A DNA stretch of 64,000 nt from Rhizomys pruinosus (GCA_009823505.1 VZQC01005680.1:4088659-4152658); one strand, 5' to 3'; positions 31,721-42,499 are shown, numbered from the stretch's first letter. Program-made: numbers and translations. Notes: generated from the sequence alone by a model not told the origin.

Positions 31721-31866
31721 TGTTACAACCTTCTTCAGTCCAGCTGGAGGGGTTTGGGTCATGGCTGAAAAGTGGGGGAGGGGGTGTGTGAGAGATTGGG
31801 AGTCTGCAGCATCTTTTTGGCTGCGACCTGAACCCCTCCGGCTGGACTGGAGAAGGCTGCACCACA
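31721..31866. repeat. Inverted repeat, ~45-bp arms
   Basis: Left arm (31721-31766) contains 'ttcttcagtccagctggagg'; right arm (31819-31866) contains 'cctccggctggactggagaa'. The arms match at roughly 80-85% and are separated by ~52 bp. Not in a recognised SINE or LTR. Confidence 0.75.
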
Positions 31867-32442
31867 CACATTTTCATATCAATGGCTTTCTACAATGTTC
31901 ACCTGGTTCCACACCAGTCCTACTAATATGAAAGGCAAAGACTATTACACGCATGTGCCAGATGGACAAAAATGTCCCTGGGAATGCTGTCAGGTGTGTC
32001 CAGCCTGCTGTTTCTTGTCCCCCTGCATCTCAGGATAGTTATAAATATGGTCCAGCATGTGTAGATGACATCACATTAGTATCTCAAAGGGTCGGACATC
32101 CCTGTCAATTAAATGATGCATACAGCCTTAAGCATAGTATAAAGTAATGGTCATTCCTGATTCACTGCTCTATTATCATATGGCCTGTTAAATAAAGTTA
32201 CCCAACATAGCACTTTGAAGTTTAGCTGTACACAGTCATTTTTTCAATAATCCCATGACTCCCAGAGGAGGCAAAGGAGAAGGCAAGCCCACCGGGTGAT
32301 CTAGGAAGGCCTGGTTTAGGAGTTCTGGTAGGGTGAGGTGCAGACAAAGAAGAGGCCCATGTGGAATGAAGGATAAGAGCAGACTTGGAGCCTAGAGACT
32401 GAGCTGGATCAAGACAAGTGTTGGGTGCTGGGGAAAGGATTC
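31867..32442. other. No gene recognised
   Basis: Unassigned. The 92-codon minus frame has no recognised motif. Confidence 0.5.
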
Positions 32443-32780
32443 CAGGCTGGGGAGATGGCTTGGCCAATAAAGTGCTTGCCATGCAAGCAAGAGGACCCAC
32501 AGTTTACTTCCCAGGACCCTTGTAACAAGTTGGGCATGATGGCACACATTTCTAATCCCAGTGCTAGGGAGGCAAAGACAAGCAGATTCTGGGAAGTGCT
32601 GGCCAGTCAGCCTAGAATATACTTGGTGGGAGACCCTCTTTCAGAGTATCAAAACAAGATAGATGGTGTTCTAAAGAAGATGATCTGATCTCTGGCCTCC
32701 ACATGAGTGGGTGCACAGATGTGCACACATGCACACACACACACGCACGCACACACACACATACACAAGCACACATATAC
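32443..32780 (+). mobile_element. B4-type composite SINE with CA-rich tail
   Basis: Head 'aggctggggagatggcttggcc', B1-like middle 'gttgggcatgatggcacacatttctaatccc', and tail 'gatctctggcctccacatg' into CA repeats. Confidence 0.75.
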
Positions 32781-33286
32781 AACAAAATTATTGTTGGGCA
32801 AAGGTGCTGGAAAATTTTTATGGTGAGAAGATGCCAAGTGCAGGATCAAGAAGGAGAGAAAACAAGAAAATAACAAACTACCATGGCATCAGCATTCAAG
32901 AGCAGGAGTGTGCTGGCTGGAAGGAAATACAGCTCTGTCCACTTAATATTCATCACATCTGGGAGGATGCTGGCTTCCTATTGTAGGCTGCAGTGTAATT
33001 AAATCAAGGAGCTGGACTTGAACTGGCTGCTGGAGGGACTCAGGAGTTTACACAGCTCCTTGGGGAGACCATGCAGAAGCCATTCTGGGGCGAGTAGGAG
33101 CATCTGACTTCACTTCTGCCTTTGTACATTTATTTATTTTTCATTTTTATATATTTGTATTATTCTTGGAGAATTTTTACATGCATTCAATGAAATACGA
33201 TCCCCTCTTCCCAGTCCCCTGCCTTCAAGCTTATGTAGCAAGTGCATCTCCCCAGTCCAAGTGTTTTTTAAATACATCTCATAATG
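32781..33286. other. No gene; old L1 3' piece at ~33128-33265
   Basis: 'tattcttggagaatttttacatgcattcaatgaaatacgatcccc' reads as a reversed L1 3' UTR. The rest is unassigned. Confidence 0.5.
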
Positions 33287-33287
33287 A

Positions 33288-33462
33288 GGGCTAGAAAGAT
33301 GGCTCAGCAATTAAGTGTGCTTCCAGCACTTATAGAAGACCAGAGTTCTCAGCACCCATGTCAGGTGGTTCACAGAAGATCTGATGCCCCCTTTGGCCTC
33401 CAAATCACCGGTTTGTACATGGGGTACATTCATACATACACATAAGTAAATTAAAAAAAAAT
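33288..33462 (+). mobile_element. B3-type SINE
   Basis: 'agggctagaaagatggctcagc' to 'tacatacacataagtaaatt' plus an A tract. Confidence 0.75.
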
Positions 33463-33616
33463 TCTCATGATGATCTCTACCTTGCCCAATCTGAAGACAG
33501 AATTTCTGGTTCCCACATATCTAAATGAAGCTGGCTTTCAACATCCACGCAGATGTTTTAGGACCAGGACTATCCATAGATACCCATGAGTATTATTTAA
33601 AAAAAATGTTTCTTAG

Positions 33617-33682
33617 GTAAAGAAGAAGGAGGAGGAGGGGAGGAGAAAGAAGAGGAGGAAGAGGAAGAAGAGGAGGCAAAGA
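33617..33682. repeat. Purine (GGA/GAA) tract
   Basis: 'gaagaaggaggaggagg...' on the plus strand. A polypurine mirror-like tract, probably the tail of an older SINE. Confidence 0.85.
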
Positions 33683-33683
33683 A

Positions 33684-33763
33684 GGCTGGTGATATAGCTC
33701 AGTGGTAGAGCATTTATTTAACAACAGGAGGCTGTGGGTTCCATCTCCAGCAGAGCAAAACAA
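33684..33763 (+). mobile_element. ID SINE
   Basis: 'ggctggtgatatagctcagtggtagagcatttatttaac' and 'gaggctgtgggttccatctccagc'. Confidence 0.75.
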
Positions 33764-34524
33764 GGACATCATCAGTAATAGTAACAAGCTTTTGCCCCTC
33801 TGCTTTCTGTCTCCATGGTAACTAGTGTTCACCTTGGCACATGGCTCTCCTACATAAAGCCTCATTGGTTTACTGCCATAATCCAGTACCTAGCTCCTGT
33901 CTTCATACATGAGGCCATGTCTACGTCTTTTCTTTCCTGGGTTTGTTGAGCCCTGTGGTCCTTCCAGTCTCTCTAAGTCATGGAGCATGCTGGTCTCCTC
34001 TCCAGTCCACCTTTCTCTTCTCTCACCCCCCTTCCTAAGATGCTTTCCGTTCTTGCTCTTGGCCCCGATACACATGTCATCTTTTGGAGGAAGCATTGCC
34101 CTCTGAATGACCTTCCTTGACCTTTCCAAACCCAAGGGTTGTGCAACTTTTCCTGGGGAGACACAAACCCATGTCCCCTCAGCCCAGAGAGGTCGCTACT
34201 TCCAGAGCAAAGAACCAATTCCACTCGAGTCCAGCTTGGGGTACACTTGGCAACTCAAATAATTGTATTACCACCAACGTCCCCAAGGGAAAATGTAAGG
34301 TTAGAAGGGCTGTAGGAAAAATCGAGATTTTTTTTTAACCATAAACAGAAATTTGTGAGATTTTCAGAAAATATCTTAGAAGAGTGAGACCATATTCAAG
34401 GTTACATGCACTCAGACTTTGAACTGGTGTCACATGTTCTTTTCTTCTTCCTGTGTCCCCATAATCCTTTGTGTTATCCTACTCTATCTCCTTTAAACCA
34501 TGCAACAGAAAGAAAAGTTTATTT
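33764..34524. other. No gene recognised
   Basis: Non-repetitive by eye. Overlapping 65-83-codon frames on both strands carry no identifiable domain. Confidence 0.45.
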
Positions 34525-34525
34525 G

Positions 34526-34718
34526 AGGGGCTGGGGATGACTTCAGCAGTTAAGAGCACTGACTGCTTTTGAAGAGGACTCAGGTTTAGTTCCCAGCACC
34601 CACATGACAGCTTACAACTGCTGTAACTCCAGATCCAGGGGACCTGAGACCCTCTTCTAGTCTCCTTAGACATTGCACACACGTTTGCACTTCCATGCAG
34701 TCAAAAATACTCATATAG
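34526..34718 (+). mobile_element. B3-type SINE
   Basis: 'gaggggctggggatgacttcagc' to 'cttccatgcagtcaaaaatactcatata'. Its tail was the landing site for the next SINE. Confidence 0.8.
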
Positions 34719-34949
34719 GGCTGGAGAGATGGCCTAGCAGTTGAGAGAGCTGACTGTTCTTCCAGAGGACTGGGGTTTGATCCCCAGCACCCACATGGCA
34801 GCTGAGAACCGTCTTTAACTCCAGTCCCAGGGGAATCCGATGCCCTCTTCTGACCTCTGTGGCATTGCACGACACAGGTGCACAAACCTACATGCAGACA
34901 GTACACTCATACACACACAAAATAAATAAAATTAAAAAAATATATACCT
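34719..34949 (+). mobile_element. B3-type SINE without the 17-bp duplication, TSD
   Basis: Same CpG-containing 3' half as the young group ('ggcattgcacgacacagg') but with a single 'aactccagtcccagggg'. Flanked by 'tcaaaaatactcata' at both ends (~34702-34716 and ~34949-34963). Confidence 0.85.
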
Positions 34950-35254
34950 CAAAAATACTCATACACAAAAAGTAAAAATAAATAAATATAAAAATGAAAA
35001 GTTTATTGAATATACTGAAAACCTAGCAATCAGGTTGGAAAATAATAAGGATATTATTTGAGGATACAATGAAATGTACCATAAGGGGAGGGGGGAGACT
35101 GGATTCTGGCAAAGAGAAATGCTTGTGAGGTATGACTTTCTCTGTGTGTGGTTTCCCAGTGTGTAATTCTGTCATGTGCAAAGGCATTCCTACATTGGTC
35201 TGGAAGGGTAGCATGAGCAACCCAGCACACCATTTCCTGCTAATCAACCCCACC

Positions 35255-35321
35255 ATGCAAATAAGGAGTGTGCAAATAGATCCATGCAAATAAAGGTTAT
35301 GCAAATAAGGGCCATGCAAAT
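35255..35321 (+). promoter_or_regulatory. Five phased octamer (POU-factor) motifs
   Basis: ATGCAAAT begins at 35255, 35284, 35299 and 35314, with GTGCAAAT at 35270. The spacing is 15, 14, 15 and 15 bp. The octamer is the classical binding site of POU factors such as OCT1/OCT2/OCT4. The array looks like a 15-bp minisatellite in which each unit keeps the motif. Its position in U3 upstream of CCAAT and TATA suggests an enhancer; binding is not shown. Confidence 0.7.
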
Positions 35322-35325
35322 AAGG

Positions 35326-35642
35326 CCAATCTTGATTAATCAGTGCTAGCTCCTGGGCAAAGGCTGCCTCTGGTTACTGGGTGCACTGGCTGCAGTTCTA
35401 TAGTGTTGGGTTACAGTATACCAGGGTTCAGGTTTGACGAGAATCCAACTCTTTCCTGTTCAGAATTTCAAGCTTGTAAAAATTCACTGACAGGGACCAA
35501 TCTCCAGCTGCCTTCCCCACGTGACTGAACTTCAACCTCAAGCCACTCCTTGAAGGGCAAAGTATAAAAACCCTGAGTCTCTGAGAACTAAGAGCGTCAG
35601 GAGGAGTGGCCCTCTCTCTCGGTTTATTCTCTGCCTAATAAA
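35326..35642 (+). promoter_or_regulatory. LTR core promoter and polyA signal
   Basis: CCAAT at 35326-35330, TATAAAAA at 35563-35570 and AATAAA at 35637-35642. The TATA to polyA distance of ~75 bp gives a short R region, typical of class I LTRs. Confidence 0.7.
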
Positions 35643-35703
35643 CCTACTTGTTCTTTTGAGGCAGATTCTTCATATATTTCCTTACTCCATATTTTCTTAC
35701 ATC

Positions 35704-35721
35704 TGGTGCCAAAACCTGGGA
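35704..35721 (+). other. Primer-binding site, tRNA-Phe-like
   Basis: TGGTGCCAAAACCTGGGA begins two bases after the LTR end. It differs at two positions from the complement of the tRNA-Phe 3' end as I recall it. This fixes the element's orientation and class. Confidence 0.7.
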
Positions 35722-36500
35722 GGGAGTTCTGGGCAGGGGAGCCCTCCCTGCCCCCCACGTGCTCTCTCCCCTCTCTCCCTCCTCCCTCTCCCCTCCTTTC
35801 CTACCATCATCTCTACTTCTGGCATTCAGGACCTAATATATTGTTAGAGTAGCAAATAGCCCTAAAAGATGAACTGGTCAAGACCATAAAATCTCTGGTC
35901 TATCTGTTGGAAACCCACCTTTCCAGTTTCACTGGTCATAGGACCACCTTGGGAAGGTAGGTTCACCTCAAGTCATGCTAAATAGATGGGCAGAATATAT
36001 AGAGTGTTAATGAGATAGTGAACTTGTCTTGCCTGGAGTCCCCCCTCCCAGGGCAGTGCTTCTGGATCCGGCCACAGACAGGTAGCTGAAAGTCTGGCAG
36101 CTTCTCTGACTTCAGAAAAGGGTAATCTCTCCTTTCCTCTTCATGCCCCTGTTCAAAACACGTTTTCTTTACTGCTTCAGGTTGTCCTAGCATCCTGTAT
36201 TTCTTTACCTTTTCTCTAAAGCTTCCTTCTCTCTGCCATGTGGCTGCCGCTTGGCCACATGTCTGACCTCCATGATGGCTCGAAGCCTGCATGACTTGCA
36301 GGCTTTTTTCCTTCTTCCCTCCATTCCTCTCTTCAAGGCAGCTGCTGAAATCCCAACTTGCCTCTCCTGAAGATTTTTTTTTTTAAATTTCTAATAAAAT
36401 TGTCCTAAAGCTTCTTTTTGAGTCTATTCTTAAATTCTTTTATGAATGAGATTAAGAACCCTCTAGGGGCACTCCTTCTCCCGTATCAATATCTCCATCA
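35722..36500 (+). other. ERV leader and decayed interior
   Basis: A C/T-rich leader (35740-35815) follows the primer site. No readable gag was found. At 36360-36480 'tttctaataaaattgtcctaaagc' and 'gagtctattcttaaattc' resemble an R-U5 polyA region, which may be a second decayed LTR. Confidence 0.4.
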
Positions 36501-37239
36501 CTTAGCTCTTTGGATGGTTCTAATAAAGTGAGAATAGAGTCTGGCATCCCACCAGCCCAAACATGATCACCGTTTGATAGATAGAAAATGAGGAATCAAG
36601 TAAGAGTAGATAGACTGTCAGAACACCAGTATTTATCACACACAGTGTTATCATACATCTCTTGTTTTTTCTTTTCCTATCAGAGAGTGAGCCTTTTGAA
36701 GACCAGAATTCAGTTCATTCCCCTATTCCTGGGACCTTACAGGGACCAACATTGTAGAGGTAACAGGCCTCGTAGAAGTAAAGACAGTCTAAAAAGACAC
36801 TAGGTTTCTCCATCTAACAACACTATTGAAACAATGGACCCCAAAGAAGTGGAAATTTCCCCTGGAAAGGCCCCAGCCAGAGGCCGAACTTGTATTCTTG
36901 AACAGAGATTTCACTCCTCGGTTCTGACAGCTTGCCAGACCATCTTGCAGGATGAGACTGAAGCCCAGATAATGATGGGTCAGTGGTGGGCAGGACCATA
37001 CCTGGACAAGATGCATATACCTGGTGTATATTGTCCAGGTATGGTCAAGATGCATATACACCAGGTATATTAGATGTACATATACCTGGTCTTCTATTTA
37101 AACCTTAGTCTCTACTTTAGGACCCCAAAGATGAACCTGAGGGGGTCTCTGTATCTCTTCCTGTCTCTTCCCAATGGGGCCATATTGAAAAAATTGCTTT
37201 TCTTTTCTTTCTACTGTATTGTTAATTTGGCCTTATTAA
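36501..37239. other. No gene; holds a compound palindrome
   Basis: Largely non-repetitive, apart from the palindrome at 36994-37070. Confidence 0.5.
36994..37070. repeat. Compound palindrome
   Basis: Arm A (36994-37009, gaccatacctggacaa) pairs perfectly with 37031-37046. Arm B (37015-37031) pairs perfectly over 17 bp with 37054-37070 (atatacaccaggtatat). Arm B lies inside the A loop, so the two pairings compete. 'atatacctgg' appears once more at about 37079-37088. Confidence 0.9.
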
Positions 37240-37378
37240 TTGACTTATTGAGGATGGGGGTCAGTCTTTATAGGATTATAGGTGTGTGCTATTGCACCCC
37301 ATTTTTATGTAGTTTCAAAGAATCAAGCTCTGGTCCTCTGCAAGTACTTTTGCCCAGTGAGCATCTCCCCAGACCCAG
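37240..37378 (-). mobile_element. B4-type SINE fragment
   Basis: 'ggattataggtgtgtgctattgcacccc' then 'caagctctggtcctctgc' and 'cagtgagcatctccccagaccc'. Confidence 0.6.
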
Positions 37379-38790
37379 TTTTGTTTTTGCTCAGGGAATA
37401 GATGGGTATTAGCACCATTCATATATTCACCTGCTATTTGGGCATGAAGTGGTACTGAAATAGGAACATTACGGTGTCTTTCAGAGTGATTGAGCATTTC
37501 TAAGTTCTTGGGTATGCTTAGCTTGAGGGGTTAGGGTACTGGAAACTCGGACCAAAGCTATCTCAAGCCTGAGGCTTTTGAGTTCTTGTCTAGTGAATTT
37601 AAAGAATGAAATTCACAGACCACAGAGGGTGAGTTTTAGAAAGGATTTTGTTACAGGGAGCTTAGGTGAGAGGAAGAAGGCAGAACTCCTTCGGGAAGGG
37701 TCCAGGGAATGGGTTACCATTGAGCCACACTGCCTTAGAGTTCATAAGATAGTGAAGGGAAGCGGGCAAGGGAGAGGTGAGCTGTTCAGTCCAGTTACCA
37801 TTCCAAGTGTTGAGGTATCCAGGAACAGATATTCCTCTAGAGAAAAGAGATTAAACAAACAAACAAAAAACCCCAGACCCCTTCCCTGGCCTCCCAGTCT
37901 CTGGCCATGGTGGAACAAGAGACATTTTGGCTTAGATACTTCTGGCATCTCTGGCCTTGGGCAAAGACAAGCCAGTTGGCAAGCCCACGGACATTCCCAG
38001 CCTTTAGCCAAGAAAGTAACTGGTCCCTTTTCAGGGTCTTTTTGTTGTTGTTGACCTAAGACTGCCTAGCCAATTTCTATCTCCTGTTTTTGTCAGGCCC
38101 AGCCAAACCTTCACCTTGGGACTGAGTTTTCCCTGGGGAAAGCATGCATATGTGAAAGCCTGCCAGTTTCTGCAAGCTAAAATTGGGTTTTCATAATAAA
38201 AATACTGCAAGCTCTTTTAATGTTCAAGAAGCCACCAGGCGACACAATGGCATTATATTAATTTTCTGTTTAATAAAGCATATTGAAGCCCTCCACATGG
38301 GCTGTGCGCACCTGCCTGGAGAGGGTGGGAACACAAGGCAGCAGTTTACTTGTCGGGAGGCGGCGTTTAGATAAAGGAGTCTAATTGAAGTGCACAATAT
38401 GCTTACCCATGTAGCTGCTGATAAAACATTGCCTTTTTTTCTTTGCACAGTATAAAAGATAAAATCAGAGCCAATAAGTCAAATCATATTGAATGGTTTC
38501 CTTTAGTGCAGGTCTGTGGCCCTCTGTGCTTTGTAAGGGATCAAGGCTTAGAGCGTAGCTTGGCAGAGCTCCTTACTGCTGGGGCTGCAAAGAAGGTGTG
38601 AGTGGGCTCAGCAGACAAGAGATGTTTAAGAATGGGTCTTCTCAAGAGGTGGTAAGGATGTCTCATTTGCATGAAGCCTGAGGTTCAAAGCCATTCCCAG
38701 CTTACACCTCTGAGTAACCTTTTAATTTGGATGAAAGAGTGCATGTAATTTCCTCCTATTGCAACCAGCTAAACAGATAATGGTTAGGTT
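37379..38790. other. Non-repetitive stretch, no gene recognised
   Basis: The 158-codon plus frame at 37578-38054 shows no domain. The 38120-38480 part is AT-rich, stop-dense, free of repeat landmarks and has homeobox/GATA-like words ('ctaattgaag', 'gataaaat'). It is a candidate conserved noncoding block, which cannot be tested here. Confidence 0.4.
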
Positions 38791-38792
38791 AC

Positions 38793-39183
38793 TGTGATGG
38801 TTAATTGTCATTATCAACTCCACTGGATTTGGAATCCCCCAGGGGACACACCATTGGGTTGAGAGTGTTTCCAGGGAGTGTTTAACTGAGGAGGGAAGAC
38901 CCTCCCTGAATGTGGGCAGCACCATCCCATGGGCTGGGGTCCTGGACTGAATAAACAGGAGAAAGCGAGCTGAGCACCAGCATTCATCTCTCTGCTTCCT
39001 GACTGTGGATGCCGTGTGAGCAGCTGCCTCACACTCCTCCACCATGCCTTCCACCATGATGGACTGTATCCTCAAACTGTGAGACACAATCAACCCTCCC
39101 TCCCTCCCTCCCTCCCTCCCTCCCTCCCTCCCTTCCTAAATTGCTTTTTCCAGGTACTTTGCCACAGCAACAAGAAAAGTAAT
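38793..39183 (+). mobile_element. LTR (TGTGATGG family), solo
   Basis: Starts TGTGATGGTTAATTG. Contains 'ccctccctgaatgtgggcagcacc', 'cccatgggctggggtcctgg' and 'ctgcttcctgactgtgg'. A CCCT microsatellite (39097-39131) replaces the polyA region; the end is 'cacagcaacaagaaaagtaatc'. Confidence 0.85.
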
Positions 39184-39257
39184 CGATTTAGTCATATCTC
39201 CCACGTGGCTCTGTTTCCATCTCTACTAAGTAGGTTGAAAATCTATATTCATTCTCT

Positions 39258-39475
39258 TTTTTCTTTTTGTTTTGAGGCAGGGTGTCATGGAGTCCTGAGC
39301 TGTCCTTGAACTCATTATGTAGCCAAGGATGATCTTGATCTTCTAATGCTGCCTCTAGCTCCCAAGTGCTGAGATTTATAGGCATATGCTAAAGCCCAGT
39401 TTAATTCCACATTGAGTTTCAAACACAGGGCCTCACACTTGCTAGGCAAGCACTCTACCAACTGAGCCACACACT
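39258..39475 (-). mobile_element. ID/B1 composite SINE
   Basis: Reversed B1 ('gttttgaggcagggtgtcatgg' on), then reversed ID ('cagggcctcacacttgctaggcaagcactctaccaactgagccac'). Confidence 0.75.
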
Positions 39476-39485
39476 CCCTGCTGCT

Positions 39486-39965
39486 GGGGTGTTTTTATTT
39501 GAGCGCATCCCTGGGTATGTGAGTGAGGATGTCCTCAAGGAGAATGACTAAGGGGGAAGACTTTACTGGAATGTGAACAACCACTCCATAAGCTGGGGGC
39601 CTGGATGTAACAGAAGGAGGAGAAAGACAGAAGACGGAGCTCAGCAGGTGAAGAAGCTTGCTACCAAGCCTGACAGCATGAGTGAGCTCGTGATGGAAGG
39701 AGAGAACTGACCCTTATGAATTGTTCTCTGACCTCTTTACATGCATATGTGTGTGCACAATAAATAAGTAAAAAGACAAGGAGAAAGCCCCCAAGTAAGA
39801 AGCTTGTTCCTGCGGTCTACTTCTTGCCTTCCTGTTCTGATGTGAACTGCTCTGTCACACAGTTTGTGCCATGGTGGACTGATACCTTTGACACTGTGAG
39901 CAAAAGAGGCCTTTCTCCAAGTTGTTCATGTTGGGCCTTTTCTCCCAGTGATAGAAAGTTCTGAT
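39486..39965 (+). mobile_element. Diverged LTR interrupted by a SINE
   Basis: 'gggggaagactttactggaatgtg' and 'gggggcctggatgtaac' are the left part; 'ttgccttcctgttctgatgtgaac' to 'gtgatagaaagttctgatgg' is the right part. A B3A-like SINE lies at ~39637-39775 between them. Confidence 0.6.
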
Positions 39966-39998
39966 GGTTTCTTTTTTTTTTTAAGTATATTTATTTGG

Positions 39999-40222
39999 GG
40001 CTGGAGAGATGATGGTTCAGTGGTTAACAGCACTGGCTGCTCTTGCAGAGGATCTAGGTTCAGTTCCCAGAACCCACATGGCAACTAACAACCTCCCATA
40101 ACTCCAGTTTCAGGGAATCTGATGCCCCCTTCTGGCCTCTGTGGACACTGCAAACTCAGTGTACTTGCGTGCATGCAGGCAAATACTCATATACATAAAA
40201 CAATAAAATAAAAAATAAAAAT
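39999..40222 (+). mobile_element. B3-type SINE
   Basis: 'ggggctggagagatgatggttcagtgg' to 'catatacataaaacaataaaataaa'. Confidence 0.85.
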
Positions 40223-40224
40223 TA

Positions 40225-40385
40225 AATTACATTTATTTTTGTGTATGTGTGTATACACAACTATGCCTGTGTACATATATGGTCAGAGGACAACTTGTGC
40301 TCCCACCATGGGCTCCTGGGGATTGACATCAGGTTATCAGGGTTGGTGGCAACTCTTACCTGCTGAGCCCGTTCACTCACCCTAC
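40225..40385 (-). mobile_element. B2-superfamily SINE (B3A-like)
   Basis: 'ggtcagaggacaacttgtgctcccaccatggg' to 'cctgctgagcccgttcactcaccc'. Confidence 0.65.
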
Positions 40386-40475
40386 CAGGATATTTTTCAC
40401 CCTTACTACCAGTGTTTATGCCTCCTCCCAATTCCAAAGGAACATGACGGAAAGAGCTCTGCCCTTCTGAATATT

Positions 40476-40687
40476 TAGTTTTAATTATGTGTGTATGTGT
40501 CTGTATATCTCTGTATGTATATGTGCACATGTGTGCTGGTGCCTGAGGAGGTCAGAAGAAGACATCAGATCTCCTAGAGCTGGAGTTACAGGCAGTTGTG
40601 AGCCGCCCAACATGGATTCTGGGAACCAAAGCTGGGTCCTCTGCAAGGACAGCAAGTGTTCTTAACCACTGAGCCATCTTTTCAGGC
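40476..40687 (-). mobile_element. B3-type SINE
   Basis: 'aggaggtcagaagaagacatcagatctcc' to 'ccactgagccatcttttcaggcc'. Confidence 0.8.
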
Positions 40688-40689
40688 CA

Positions 40690-42095
40690 ACAGGATAGCA
40701 AGAATCCCCTGGCAGAGCTAGCGCCCAGAAGTCACACAACTTGACTTGGCCCATACTGCTCTGAGACTCCCAGACATGGTGAATGTGAAGTTGGATTCCA
40801 TGTTTTCAGTGATGGCAGAGGCTTTATTTTACATGTCCACAGCCTTACTTCAAATTGCTGATTAACTGTGAAATTTATGTGTGGTTCACTGACAAACAGA
40901 AAATGCAACACCAGCAGATATCTGCTTTTTCATGACAGCACTTACTGGGAATTAGCTGGCTGTTTTTCTGTTGTTCTGTCCCTCATGGAATCCAGGAGTT
41001 GTAAAAGAAGAACCCCCCCTCCATTTCTTAATTGACAAATTGTAGTTGTATGTTGCTATATGGTCATGGTGGTGTTAAGATTTTTTTTTTAAACATTTAT
41101 TATCTAATCACACGTTGACAGTCCCAACCCTGGTCATTGTTTTCCTGAGGATTCTCATTCTAATACATACACTTTGTAGGATACACTTAAAGCAAACCAC
41201 AGGACATCAATAACAGCAGCAACTATAAAAAAACCATGAAACTCATCCAGATTTCGAAATGTTCTTATGTAATTCCAGCCTTTCAACAATTCCACATAAA
41301 TTGATTTTCAGGGTAAATAAAAAAACCCAGTCTTACAAACAGGAAAAGTAACTATAAATAAAATATTATTTATGGTTTAAAATGAGATATGACTCATAAA
41401 ATTACTCATACGTGGTCATATTAGGCTTACTGTCAGCTGGAGTGAATACTAATTTCTACATTGAACTATCATTTGAAAGCCAGTGAAACCATAGCTTTGC
41501 TATTTATAAGTGATGCAAATCCTGATAAGGTTTGGAGATGTGAGCACGGTAATCGTGTCTGATTTAAAATCACATTTGCAAGTGTATGTGCAGCACAATT
41601 TAGCTATGGCTTGGAACATGTACCAATTAGACTGTTTTCTTCTCACCCACTTGTGCCCCTTTCCCAAAGCCCAGGGAACAAACTGCGGAAGAGGAGGTGT
41701 GGTAGATTGTAAGGGCTGTGGAGAGATAGGGGTGAATCGTGAGACTACAGGAATATAGTCTGGACACCTGATTGATCAACATGCCTGTGCATACAAGCTT
41801 CCCCAACTGGACTATGGGAACCTTGGGTTGTTCAAAATTTGGACATAGATACTTGCAAAATGCACCAATTACTTAATTGACATACTGAGTAACATCAGTG
41901 TTATCTGCAAACAACTGTGTCATTGTATTGTAGAATCCCTTAAAAATAAATTAAAAAAAAAAAGAAAAAAAAAAGATTTGGAAGGTGTTAAGATTTTTAA
42001 TACAATGTGGAAGAATTAAATTACCACCTCAAATAGTTAACAATTTTTTTTACAATTGGAACCATCTGAAGTTTGCTAGCAGAATTGAAACATGC
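40690..42095. other. Non-repetitive AT-rich stretch, no gene recognised
   Basis: About 1.4 kb almost free of SINE, LTR and microsatellite signals, unusual in this window. Stop-dense in all frames. The 82-codon plus frame at 41510 has no recognised motif. Confidence 0.45.
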
Positions 42096-42232
42096 AGAGC
42101 TGGGGATATAGCTGTATTGGTAAATGACTGTAACTCCAGCTGCCAGGGATGTGAACCCAGTTCCAGCCTCTGCCAGCACTACACACACATGGCAGTCACA
42201 CATGCACACAAATAAAAATAAATCTTTAACTA
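42096..42232 (+). mobile_element. ID-headed SINE
   Basis: 'cagagctggggatatagctgtattgg' then 'gtgaacccagttccagcc', with tail 'acaaataaaaataaatc'. Confidence 0.6.
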
Positions 42233-42332
42233 GGAAAATATTAATTTCTAAAAATCACTTAATAGCCCAAATAACACATTGCAACTCTGAGGATCATTTA
42301 TTCTCTCTCTGCATTTAAAATGTTTATATTAG

Positions 42333-42483
42333 CCGGGCGTGGTGGCACACACCTTTAATCCTAGCACTCGGGAGGCAGAGGCAGGTGGATCTTTGTGAGT
42401 TCAAGGCCAGCCTGGTCTACAGAGTGAGTTCCAGGACAGCTGAGGCTACAGGGAGACCCTGTCTCGAAAAGACCAAAAAAAAA
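42333..42483 (+). mobile_element. B1 SINE, 16-bp TSD
   Basis: 'ccgggcgtggtggcacacacc' to 'ccctgtctcgaaaagacc', near consensus. TSD AAAATGTTTATATTAG at 42317-42332 and 42484-42499. Confidence 0.95.
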
Positions 42484-42499
42484 AAAATGTTTATATTAG

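Larger units (their letters stand above)
35142..35701 (+). mobile_element. Class I ERV 5' LTR (left end approximate)
   Basis: The right end is TTACA at 35701, followed two bases later by a primer-binding site. U3 carries an octamer array and CCAAT; a TATA box lies at 35563 and a polyA signal at 35637. The left end is not proved: no matching 3' LTR is visible in the window, and 35142 is only the nearest plausible TG. Confidence 0.65.

Noticed and set aside
37578..38054. 158-codon plus frame
   Set aside because: No domain, no splice context and no homologue recognised; chance length in an A/G-rich stretch.
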